From positions 1 through 7,109 of the forward strand of contig QGUP01000100.1 of NCBI GenBank assembly GCA_003242505.1: a stretch of 7,109 nucleotides of DNA, given 5' to 3'. The notes beneath the pieces are model-generated. The model was not told the origin of the DNA. It saw nothing but the letters and a program-made list of their open reading frames with translations, and made no database searches. Made by a program: the position numbers and the translations under genes. This DNA is from Bacillota bacterium. GTDB lineage: Bacteria; Bacillota; Sulfobacillia; Symbiobacteriales; ZC4RG38. This document shows positions 1 to 5,784 of this stretch, piece after piece. Positions within the stretch are counted from its first letter, which is position 1, and each line of letters opens with the position of its first letter.

Positions 1-1301
1 GCCCCCGCCGCGCTGCCCCGCGGGGGGCCGCCCCCCCCCCGGCCGGGGGGGCGGCCCTCTCCCCCCGCCGCGGCCGCCGGGCGCGCCCCCCCGGGGGGGG
101 GGGGCCGCCCCGCCAGGAGGAGGGCAGCGGCCATGAAGGCCGTCACCAGCCCCACCACCCCGGGCCAGCCGTGGCGCTGCCAGAGGGTCCCGCCGCCGGT
201 GCCGGCGACGCTGGAGCCGAGGTAATAGAAGAACAGGTAGAGGGCCGAGGCCTGGGCCCGGTACGCCCGGGCCCTTTCCCCCACCCAGCCGCTGGCGGTG
301 GCGTGGGCGCCGAAGTAGCCAAAGGTCAGGAGCCCGAGCCCCGCGAGCTTCACCGTCAGGTCCCGGGCGAGGGTGACCCAGGCCCCCAGGAGCAGAAGGG
401 AGATGCCCACCAGGAGCACCCGGGGCCGGCCGATCCGGTCCCCAAGGCGCCCCATCCAGGCGGAACCGAAGGCCCCGACCAGGTAGAAGAGGAAGATGCT
501 GCCCACCTGTCCCTGGCTGAGGCCGTAGGGCGGAGCCACCAGTTCGTAGACCATGTAGTTGTAGAGGGTGACAAAGCTCCCCATCAGCAGGAACCCCAGG
601 CCGTAGAGGGCCCGGAGCCCGGGGTCCCGGAGGTGCAGGGCCAGGGAGCGCACCAGTTCCCCCGCCTGGAGGGGCCGGGGGCGGAAGTGGGCCGAGGGCG
701 GCAAGAGCCGCCAGAAGAGGAGGCTGAGGCCGAGGTTCACCGCCGCCACCGCGCCGACGGCTCCCCGCCAGGAGAAGGCTTCGGCCAGGCCGCCGGTCAT
801 GAGCCGGCCGGCCATCCCCCCGGTGGAGGTGCCGCTGATGTAGAGCCCCATCGCCGCCCCCAGGTCGGCGGGGTGGACCTCCTCCCCCAGGTAGGCCATC
901 GCGGTGGCCGGCAGGCCGGCCAGGGCGAGCCCCTGGAGCACCCGCACGGCCAGGAGGACCCGGAAGTCCGGGGCAAAGGCCGCGGCCAGACCCAGGAGGC
1001 TGGAAAGGAAAAGGGCCCCGGCCATGACCGGCTTCCGCCCCAGGGCTTCGGACAGGGACCCCGCCACCAGCAGGGCCACGGCCAGGGTGCCGGTGGCGGC
1101 GGAGAGGGAAAGGCTGGCGACCGCCGGGGAGACCCCGAATTCCTGGGAGAAGAGGGGCAGGAGGGGCTGGGTGACGTACAGGCCGGCAAAGGTGGCAAAG
1201 CCCCCGGCGAAGAGGGCGAGGCTTACCCGCCGGAATGCCGGTGTGCCACGACGCAATTCTCCCAAGGTTCCGTCCTTCTTCCTCCGTCGAATCTCCTCCA
1301 T
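1..1301 (-). CDS. MFS transporter, YnfM-like, C-terminal end cut by window edge
   Basis: I read this frame by reverse complementing; it is open from an ATG at 1301 to the window edge (433 codons, no stop). The product is a predicted 12-helix major facilitator permease of the inner membrane, probably a proton-coupled exporter; the substrate is unknown. A basic N-terminus (residues 1-25) is followed by a first helix containing LYVTQPLLPLF (41-51). Two copies of the MFS loop motif are visible: GSLSEALGRK (81-90) after helix 2 and GRLGDRIGRPRVL (284-296) after helix 8, the expected spacing for two six-helix halves. The last helix ends near residue 398, and the remaining 35 residues are only Pro, Gly, Ala, Arg plus single Glu and Ser. 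No good Shine-Dalgarno precedes the ATG. A TTG at 1265, seven bases after AAGGA, is an alternative start that would still keep all helices. Resemblance to the YnfM group (QPLLPLFSQEFGVSP near the N-terminus) is from memory; the MFS call itself is firm. Confidence 0.88.
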   Translation of the reverse strand, partial: MEEIRRRKKDGTLGELRRGTPAFRRVSLALFAGGFATFAGLYVTQPLLPLFSQEFGVSPAVASLSLSAATGTLAVALLVAGSLSEALGRKPVMAGALFLSSLLGLAAAFAPDFRVLLAVRVLQGLALAGLPATAMAYLGEEVHPADLGAAMGLYISGTSTGGMAGRLMTGGLAEAFSWRGAVGAVAAVNLGLSLLFWRLLPPSAHFRPRPLQAGELVRSLALHLRDPGLRALYGLGFLLMGSFVTLYNYMVYELVAPPYGLSQGQVGSIFLFYLVGAFGSAWMGRLGDRIGRPRVLLVGISLLLLGAWVTLARDLTVKLAGLGLLTFGYFGAHATASGWVGERARAYRAQASALYLFFYYLGSSVAGTGGGTLWQRHGWPGVVGLVTAFMAAALLLAGRPPPPGGARPAAAAGGEGRPPGRGGGGPPRGSAAG

Positions 1302-1320
1302 TAGATTAGCAAATTCGACG
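1285..1320. repeat. Perfect 8-bp dyad over the transporter start codon
   Basis: CGTCGAAT at 1285-1292 is exactly repeated in inverted orientation as ATTCGACG at 1313-1320, with 20 bases between. The transporter ATG (1299-1301) and the only purine-rich GGAGGAG lie inside the interval, which is locally AT-rich in an otherwise GC-rich window. It could be an operator half-site pair, or an RNA hairpin that sequesters the start if transcription begins upstream of 1320. The repeat is seen directly; the function is inference. I found no convincing -35/-10 pair nearby. Confidence 0.5.
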
Positions 1321-1397
1321 ACTGGGAGCCGCGTGTTCGGAGTATTCAGTTATGCGCTCTCTTTCGACTGCCCCCGCAGCCCCCACCGGACCCCCGG

Positions 1398-1437
1398 CAC
1401 GGGAGGCGCCGGCGGCCGACCGCCGGCGCCTCCCGTG
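1398..1437 (-). terminator. Strong GC hairpin downstream of ileS, terminator-like without a T-tract
   Basis: A perfect 18-bp inverted repeat (arms 1398-1415 and 1420-1437) encloses a 4-base loop (1416-1419). It lies 94 bp past the ileS stop and 96 bp before the transporter start, where transcription of ileS would be expected to end. Neither side is followed by a run of T, so it is not a canonical intrinsic terminator; it may act with a termination factor, protect a 3' end, or work in either direction. The structure is certain; the role is inferred from position. Confidence 0.5.
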
Positions 1438-1454
1438 TCCCCGCAGGAGCCGAG

Positions 1455-1518
1455 CCGGCCTCAGGGCCCGGTGGGCCTCCGGCCTCAGAGGCCGGCCGGG
1501 AACGGGCCTGAGGGCCGG
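1455..1518. repeat. Nested inverted repeat just after ileS
   Basis: Outer arms at 1455-1470 and 1503-1518 can pair over 16 positions with two G-T wobbles and two mismatches. Inside them sits a perfect short hairpin, 1479-1495, with 7-bp arms CCGGCCT/AGGCCGG and a 3-base loop. CCGGCCTCAG also occurs as a direct repeat at 1455-1464 and 1479-1488. The structure begins 13 bp beyond the ileS stop codon and could contribute to transcript 3'-end formation together with the 1398-1437 hairpin. No T-tract is present. Confidence 0.4.
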
Positions 1519-1530
1519 GTCGGGAAGGCG

Positions 1531-4335
1531 TCAGTCGCCCCGCACCTCGGCGCCCCGGGCCAGCACCACCTGGGTGCACCGCTCGCAGAGGTCCGGGTGC
1601 TCCGCCACCAGCCCCGTGGGCCGGAAGTACCAGCACCGCTGGCACTGGGTCCCCTCGGCCCGGGTGACGGCCACCTTCAGCCCCGACGGCCCCTCGGCGA
1701 AGAAGGCCCCGCCGGGCGCCTCCTGGCCGCCGGCGTCGAGCCGGACCTGGGAGACCACCAGGAACTCCGGCAGGTCGGCCAGGTACTTCTCGAGGAGCTG
1801 CGGCAGCTCGTCGCCGGTGGCGTAGAGGTGGACCGCCGCCTCCAGGCTCTTGCCCAGGGCCTTCTGGCTCCGGGCCTGCTCGATGGCCTTGTAGACCGCC
1901 TCCCGAACCTCCAGGAGCCGCTCCCACTCCCGGCCCAACTCCTCGTCCACGTACTCCGGATCCACCTCGGGCAGCTGCAGGAGCTGGGGGCTGATGGGCG
2001 CGTCCTTGGGCCTGGGCATGTGCCGCCAGATCTCCTCGGTGGTAAAGGCGAGGATCGGCGTCAGGAGCCGCACCAGGGCGTCCAGGATCCGGTAGAGCAC
2101 CGTCTGGGCCGCCCGACGCTCCCGGCCCTGGGGCAGGCCGCAGTAGAGCCGGTCCTTGAGGATGTCCAGGTAGAGGGCGGAGAGGTCGACGGTGACGTAC
2201 CGGTTGAGCTCGTGGTAGACCAGGTGGAACTCAAACTCCCGGTACGCCTCCCGGCAGCGGCGGATCACCTCCTGCAGCCGGTGCATCGCCCACCGGTCGA
2301 TGGGCAGGAGGTCCTCCTTCCCCACCATGTCCGTCTCGGGGTTGAAGTCGTAGAGGTTGCCCAGGAGGAACCGGACGGTGTTCCGGATCTTCCGGTAGAC
2401 CTCCGCCACCTGCTTCAGGATGTTGGGGGAGACCGCCAGGTCGCTCCGGTAGTCCGAGGCCGCCACCCAGAGCCGGAGGACGTCGGCGCCGTACTGGCTC
2501 ACCACCTCCTGGGGGACGATGACGTTCCCCAGGCTCTTCGACATCTTCCGGCCCTCTTCGTCGACGATGAAGCCGTGGGTGAGGCAGATCTCATAGGGCG
2601 CCCGGCCCCGCCAGACCACCGCGGTCAGGAGGGAGGACTGGAACCAGCCCCGGTGCTGGTCCGACCCCTCGAGGTACAGGGTCGCCGGCCACTTCAGCTC
2701 CTCCCGCTCCTCCAGCACCGCCGCATGGGACGAGCCGGAGTCGAACCAGACGTCCATGATGTCCTTTTCCTTGACAAACTCGGTGCCGCCGCACTTCGGG
2801 CAGGCGGTCCCCGGCGGCAGGATCTCGTGGGCCTCCCGGAGCCACCAGGCGTCGGAGCCCTCCCGGCGGAAGAGGTCCGCCACCGCCTGGAAGGCCTCCC
2901 GGGTCATCAGGGGCTCCTGGCACCTCGTACAGGTGAAGATGGGGATCGGCACGCCCCAGGCCCGCTGCCGGGAGATGCACCAGTCGGAGCGCTCCGCGAC
3001 CATGTTCCGGATCCGCTCCACGCCCCACTCGGGCACCCACCGGACCTGGTCGATGGCCTGGAGGGCCGCCTCCCGGAACCCCGCCACCGAGGCGAACCAC
3101 TGGACCGTGGCCCGGTAGATCACCGGGTTCTTGCACCGCCAGCAGTGGGCGTAGGAGTGCTCGATGGTGCCGGCCTTCAGGAGGTGGCCCACCGCCTCCA
3201 GTTCGGCGATGATCGCCTTGTTCGCGTCGGCGTAGAACAGGCCGGCGAACTTGCCGCCCAGTTCGGTGAAGTACCCCCGGTCGTCCACCGGGTTGAGGGG
3301 CGCGATGCCGTACCGCCGGCAGACCTCAAAGTCCTCGGTGCCGTGGCCCGGGGCGGTGTGGACGCAGCCGGTGCCCTCCTCGGTGGTGACGTGCTCGCCG
3401 AGGATCACCAGGGAGTCCCGGTCCAGGAAGGGATGCCGGAGCACCACCCCTTCCAGGTCCTTCCCCTTCCAGACGGCCTTGGGCTCCGCCGGGGCGCCCA
3501 GGTCCATGGCCGCCAGGGCCTTCTCCGCCAGGTCCCGGGCCAGGAGCAGGTCCCCCTTCGGGGTGGGGTAGAGGCCGTAGTCCGCCTCGGGGTGGAGGGC
3601 CACCGCCAGGTTGCCGGGCAGGGTCCAGGGGGTGGTGGTCCAGATCGCCACGTAGGCGTCCTCGGGGAGCTTGCCCTTGCCGTCCCGGACCGGGAACCGG
3701 ACGTAGATGGAGTCGGAGCGCTTGGGCCGGTACTCCACCTCCGCCTCCGCCAGGGCCGTCTCGCAGTCCGGGCACCAGTAGACGGGCTTCAGGCCCTTGT
3801 AGATGTGCCCCTTGAGGGCCATCTCGGCGAAGACCTCGACCTGCTTGGCCTCGTACTCCGGGTCGAGGGTGAGGTACGGGCGCTCCCAGTCGCCCCGGAC
3901 GCCGAGGCGCTTGAACTGCTCCTTCTGGATCTCCTTGTACTTGAGCGCGGTCTCCCGGCACCGGCGGCGGAGCTCGATGGGGGAGATGGCCCGCCGGTCG
4001 GTGATCCCCATCTCCTTCAGGGCCCGGAGTTCGATGGGCAGGCCGTGGGTGTCCCACCCGGGCACGTAGGGCGCGTCGTAGCCGGACATGGACGCGACCT
4101 TGACGATCATGTCCTTCAGGATCTTGTTCATCGCGGTGCCCAGGTGGATCTCCCCGTTGGCGTAGGGCGGCCCGTCGTGGAGGATGAACTTGGGCCGGCC
4201 CCGGGTCGCCTCCTGCACCCGCCGGTAGATGTCGATCTCGTCCCACCACTTCAGGATCTGGGGTTCCTTGGTGGGGAGGTTTGCCCGCATCTCGAAGTCC
4301 GTGCGGGGCATGTTGAGGGTCTCCTTGTAGTCCAT
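1531..4335 (-). CDS. ileS: Isoleucyl-tRNA synthetase
   Basis: This cytoplasmic class I aminoacyl-tRNA synthetase charges tRNA-Ile with isoleucine and hydrolyses Val-tRNA-Ile. It has 934 residues, close to the usual bacterial length. The start is the ATG at 4335 because it gives the typical Bacillus-like [10 protein letters not shown] opening and follows AGGAGGAGGG (4341-4350); the frame stays open upstream, but that DNA is the T-box leader. Visible parts: HIGH-region signature [12 protein letters not shown] (56-67, final His replaced by Thr); CP1 editing domain about 200-395 with WTTTPWTLP (232-240), His326 and Asp335 in the [16 protein letters not shown] block; DVWFDSGSS (528-536); KMSKS (597-601); anticodon-binding helical region about 680-830; and a C-terminal zinc site Cys898/Cys901/Cys917/Cys920. 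Extra Cys pairs 188/191 with 398/401 and 469/472 with 512/515 look like zinc knuckles of the catalytic core, as I recall from Thermus IleRS. Its expression should be controlled by the T-box upstream. Confidence 0.98.
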   Translation of the reverse strand: MDYKETLNMPRTDFEMRANLPTKEPQILKWWDEIDIYRRVQEATRGRPKFILHDGPPYANGEIHLGTAMNKILKDMIVKVASMSGYDAPYVPGWDTHGLPIELRALKEMGITDRRAISPIELRRRCRETALKYKEIQKEQFKRLGVRGDWERPYLTLDPEYEAKQVEVFAEMALKGHIYKGLKPVYWCPDCETALAEAEVEYRPKRSDSIYVRFPVRDGKGKLPEDAYVAIWTTTPWTLPGNLAVALHPEADYGLYPTPKGDLLLARDLAEKALAAMDLGAPAEPKAVWKGKDLEGVVLRHPFLDRDSLVILGEHVTTEEGTGCVHTAPGHGTEDFEVCRRYGIAPLNPVDDRGYFTELGGKFAGLFYADANKAIIAELEAVGHLLKAGTIEHSYAHCWRCKNPVIYRATVQWFASVAGFREAALQAIDQVRWVPEWGVERIRNMVAERSDWCISRQRAWGVPIPIFTCTRCQEPLMTREAFQAVADLFRREGSDAWWLREAHEILPPGTACPKCGGTEFVKEKDIMDVWFDSGSSHAAVLEEREELKWPATLYLEGSDQHRGWFQSSLLTAVVWRGRAPYEICLTHGFIVDEEGRKMSKSLGNVIVPQEVVSQYGADVLRLWVAASDYRSDLAVSPNILKQVAEVYRKIRNTVRFLLGNLYDFNPETDMVGKEDLLPIDRWAMHRLQEVIRRCREAYREFEFHLVYHELNRYVTVDLSALYLDILKDRLYCGLPQGRERRAAQTVLYRILDALVRLLTPILAFTTEEIWRHMPRPKDAPISPQLLQLPEVDPEYVDEELGREWERLLEVREAVYKAIEQARSQKALGKSLEAAVHLYATGDELPQLLEKYLADLPEFLVVSQVRLDAGGQEAPGGAFFAEGPSGLKVAVTRAEGTQCQRCWYFRPTGLVAEHPDLCERCTQVVLARGAEVRGD

Positions 4336-4340
4336 CCTTC

Positions 4341-4350
4341 CCCTCCTCCT
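4341..4350 (-). promoter_or_regulatory. ileS ribosome binding site
   Basis: AGGAGGAGGG on the minus strand ends 5 bases before the ATG at 4335 and contains two overlapping AGGAGG cores, 6 and 9 bases from the start. It fixes the ileS start. It lies just beyond the T-box terminator hairpin and is not part of it, which points to control of transcription rather than translation. Confidence 0.85.
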
Positions 4351-4353
4351 CAA

Positions 4354-4721
4354 CCAAAAGGCCCCCGCCCCACAAAGGGGCGAGGGCGCGCAGCCTCGCG
4401 GTACCACCCTTCTTCGGCCCCGGACCGGCTGCTGCCGCTTACCGCATCCGGCTCCTGGGGCCCTCTGCCGGGTACGGCCGCGACCCGACCCATGGGCCGG
4501 GGTCCGGCGATACCCGCTCCCCGGTAACGGAGGGAGTGACCGGCTGCGCCTACTGGCCCGCCGACCGGCCCACCTGCCGGCCGGGGCGTTCGGACAGCGG
4601 CTCGAAGGGGATCTTCCCGGGGCGCCCGGCACCGGCCTCCCACCACCGCCGGCTCGCTGGAGCAGGGACCTGCCCCGGTACTCGCCTTCTCATCGCCTGT
4701 GGCCAAATCGTGGCGTGTTTG
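4354..4721 (-). promoter_or_regulatory. T-box riboswitch leader, tRNA-Ile specific
   Basis: The untranslated ileS leader senses the charging state of tRNA-Ile. Stem I spans about 4594-4700. Its base pairs ACAG with CTGT; a K-turn-like GATGAGAAGG follows, then the AGTA S-turn (4679-4682). A perfect 7-bp CCGGGGC/GCCCCGG helix lies above the specifier loop, with the AG-bulge region AGCGAG at 4653-4658 and the apical GGTGGTGGGAGGCC at 4634-4647. The specifier loop carries ATC (Ile) at 4610-4612 in the context GAAGATCCCC. A second hairpin with CTCCC/GGGAG arms and CCGTTA in the loop (4517-4536) resembles the stem IIA/B element. The T-box core AGGGTGGTACCGCG is at 4397-4410; its TGGT fits an ACCA tRNA 3' end. 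This is known behaviour of the family: uncharged tRNA stabilises the antiterminator and transcription reads into ileS. Stem limits were paired by eye. Confidence 0.96.
4356..4410 (-). terminator. T-box antiterminator/terminator switch
   Basis: The terminator hairpin has arms 4377-4387 and 4361-4371 (11 bp, one G-U pair) around a 5-base loop. It is followed by a short CTTTT (4356-4360), a weak U-tract partly offset by the very GC-rich stem. The competing antiterminator is formed by the T-box sequence 4397-4410: AGGG pairs with CCCT, and CGCG at 4397-4400 pairs with the CGCG next to it. The CCCT used there is also in the 5' arm of the terminator, so the two forms exclude each other. Confidence 0.9.
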
Positions 4722-4727
4722 TCAGTA

Positions 4728-4756
4728 ATTCTATCCCCCTACCTCGGGACTGTCAA
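4728..4756 (-). promoter_or_regulatory. Housekeeping promoter for the ileS leader
   Basis: A perfect -35 box TTGACA (4751-4756) is separated by exactly 17 bases from a -10 box TAGAAT (4728-4733, five of six consensus bases). Transcription should start near 4720-4722, about 20 bases before T-box Stem I. The -35 box overlaps the TGA stop codon of divIVA (4753-4755), so there is no free spacer between the division operon and ileS. Being so near consensus, it should be strong, leaving control to the T-box. Confidence 0.9.
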
Positions 4757-5364
4757 GGTGAGGGAAACTCCTCGGCCCGGCCGCCCCCCTCCTGGACGTA
4801 GGGAACGGGGACGTCCTGGCTCGGCCGTCCGGAGACCTCCTGGCCCGGCCGTCCGGGACCCTCCTGCCCGGCCCGGCCGGCCCCCTCCCGGGTCGGCGCG
4901 GCCTGGTCCATCCCGCTGACGGGCAGAAGCCGCTCCAGAAGTTCCAGCTGGGTCAGGAGCAGGGACCGGAGCTGGGCCCGGAACTGCTCCGTCCGCCGGT
5001 GCAGTTCCTCGTGCTCCGCCAGCAGCCGCTGGGCCCGGGCCTTGCCGGCCTCGATCAGCCGTTCCGCCTGGAGCCGGGCCTCCTGCAGGATCAGTTCCGC
5101 CTCCCGCCTGGCGTTGGCCTTGATCTGGTCGGCGCTCTCCTGGGCAGCCACCAGCGCCCGCTGCAGGGTCTCCTCCAGGTTCCGGTACTCCGCCAGCCGC
5201 TGCTCCCCCAGCTCCAGCTGCTCCCGGAGCAGGTGGTTCTCCCGGATCAGCCGCTCAAACTCGTCGATGATCTCGTTGAGAAACTCATCGACGTCGGCCC
5301 GGCTGTACCCGAAAAACGCCCGGCGGAACTGCTTGTTGTGGATGTCGATGGGCGTCAGGGGCAC
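4753..5364 (-). CDS. divIVA: DivIVA, cell-pole and septum scaffold protein
   Basis: The product is a peripheral membrane coiled-coil protein that gathers at negatively curved membrane (septa, poles) and recruits division, wall-growth or chromosome-segregation partners. It has 203 residues. The N-terminus MPLTPIDIHNKQF and the GYSRADVDEFLNEI block (19-32) are the typical DivIVA lipid-binding domain. A long coiled coil rich in Glu, Arg, Leu and Gln covers about 33-148. Residues 151-203 form a Pro/Gly-rich tail with three 8-residue repeats. The start is GTG at 5364, preceded by GAGGGGGGAG at suitable spacing, and it gives exactly the family N-terminus. Position 18, Arg in Bacillus subtilis DivIVA and important for membrane insertion, is Phe here (Phe17-Phe18). 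It lies 69 nt after yggT, probably in one transcript; its stop codon overlaps the ileS promoter. No terminator is visible between them, so read-through into the T-box leader is possible. Confidence 0.95.
   Translation of the reverse strand: MPLTPIDIHNKQFRRAFFGYSRADVDEFLNEIIDEFERLIRENHLLREQLELGEQRLAEYRNLEETLQRALVAAQESADQIKANARREAELILQEARLQAERLIEAGKARAQRLLAEHEELHRRTEQFRAQLRSLLLTQLELLERLLPVSGMDQAAPTREGAGRAGQEGPGRPGQEVSGRPSQDVPVPYVQEGGGRAEEFPSP
4807..4878 (-). repeat. Three 24-bp tandem repeats in the divIVA 3' end
   Basis: Three in-frame units (4855-4878, 4831-4854, 4807-4830 in coding order) encode GRAGQEGP, GRPGQEVS and GRPSQDVP, residues 163-186 of DivIVA. The DNA copies are similar but not identical. 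Because the unit is a multiple of three, copy number can change without breaking the frame. The repeat lies in the disordered-looking tail, outside the coiled coil. Confidence 0.85.
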
Positions 5365-5433
5365 CGCGACTCCCCCCTCGCAATCTCCCCTACGGCAGGG
5401 CTGCGCCCCCAGGGCATGGGCGGGCCCGGAGCC

Positions 5434-5736
5434 TCAGGGCACCGGCAGCGCAGCCACCAGGGTGACGGCGGTCTGGATGACAATCTCCAGGAGGACGGCG
5501 GCGACGATGGGCGAGAAGTCCAGGCCGATGCCCCCGGTAGGCAGGATCCGCCGGATCGGGGCCAGCACCGGCTCCGTCAGCCGCACCACAACCTCCTCGA
5601 CCCGGAAGAACCACTGGGTCTCCCGGCTCCAGACCTGGGGACGGAACCAGGACATCAGCACCCGCACGAGGATCAACAGGTCCATGCTCCGGCCGAAGAT
5701 AAGCAGCGCCTGGATCAGGGTCTCCTTGAGGCTCAC
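5434..5736 (-). CDS. yggT: YggT family membrane protein (YlmG)
   Basis: This is a small integral membrane protein of the YggT/YlmG family, 100 residues. The exact biochemical role is unsettled; family members sit in division clusters and have been linked to membrane-protein or nucleoid organisation and osmotic tolerance. Two hydrophobic segments are visible, about 4-30 (including LLILVRVLMSWF, 20-31) and about 72-98. The family signature TEPVLAPIRRILP (54-66) and the following GLDFSPIVA (71-79) lie between the first segment and inside the second. The start is GTG at 5736, 9 bases after GGAGG; the stop is TGA at 5434-5436. It begins 48 nt after sepF and is followed by divIVA, the usual place for this gene except that ylmH is missing after it. 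Confidence 0.93.
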   Translation of the reverse strand: MSLKETLIQALLIFGRSMDLLILVRVLMSWFRPQVWSRETQWFFRVEEVVVRLTEPVLAPIRRILPTGGIGLDFSPIVAAVLLEIVIQTAVTLVAALPVP

Positions 5737-5756
5737 CGGGTCGTTCCTCCCCCAGG

Positions 5757-5778
5757 GCCCCGGCCGTCGGGCCGGGGC
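5757..5778 (-). repeat. Intercistronic hairpin between sepF and yggT
   Basis: A perfect 9-bp inverted repeat, GCCCCGGCC (5757-5765) with GGCCGGGGC (5770-5778), encloses a 4-base loop. It begins 6 bp after the sepF stop and ends about 10 bp before the yggT ribosome binding site. It is not followed by T residues. It may stabilise or segment the operon mRNA, but in such GC-rich DNA a chance hairpin is quite possible. Confidence 0.4.
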
Positions 5779-5784
5779 AGGTCT

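Noticed and set aside
797..1198. Minus-strand Pro/Ser/Trp-rich frame inside the transporter
   Set aside because: It is an alternate-frame shadow; the frame from 1301 carries the MFS motifs.
171..1304. Plus-strand open frame opposite the transporter
   Set aside because: Translation is Gly/Pro/Glu-rich low complexity; the minus strand gives a coherent 12-helix MFS protein with both loop motifs.
1321..1380. Possible promoter for the transporter (TCGAAA with various -10-like words)
   Set aside because: No -35/-10 pair with acceptable spacing reaches a convincing match; the best candidates have only two or three of six bases in the -10 box.
904..4527. Open plus-strand frame of about 1,200 codons opposite ileS
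   Set aside because: It is in exact codon-to-codon antisense register with ileS. Its stops could arise only from the ileS codons TTA, CTA and TCA, which GC-rich genes avoid. The translation is Pro/Gly/Val/Leu-rich with no recognisable domain, while the minus strand encodes a clear IleS.
4336..4632. N-terminal extension of ileS by 99 codons
   Set aside because: This DNA is the T-box leader with its terminator; the extension has no IleS similarity, and a strong ribosome site precedes the ATG at 4335.
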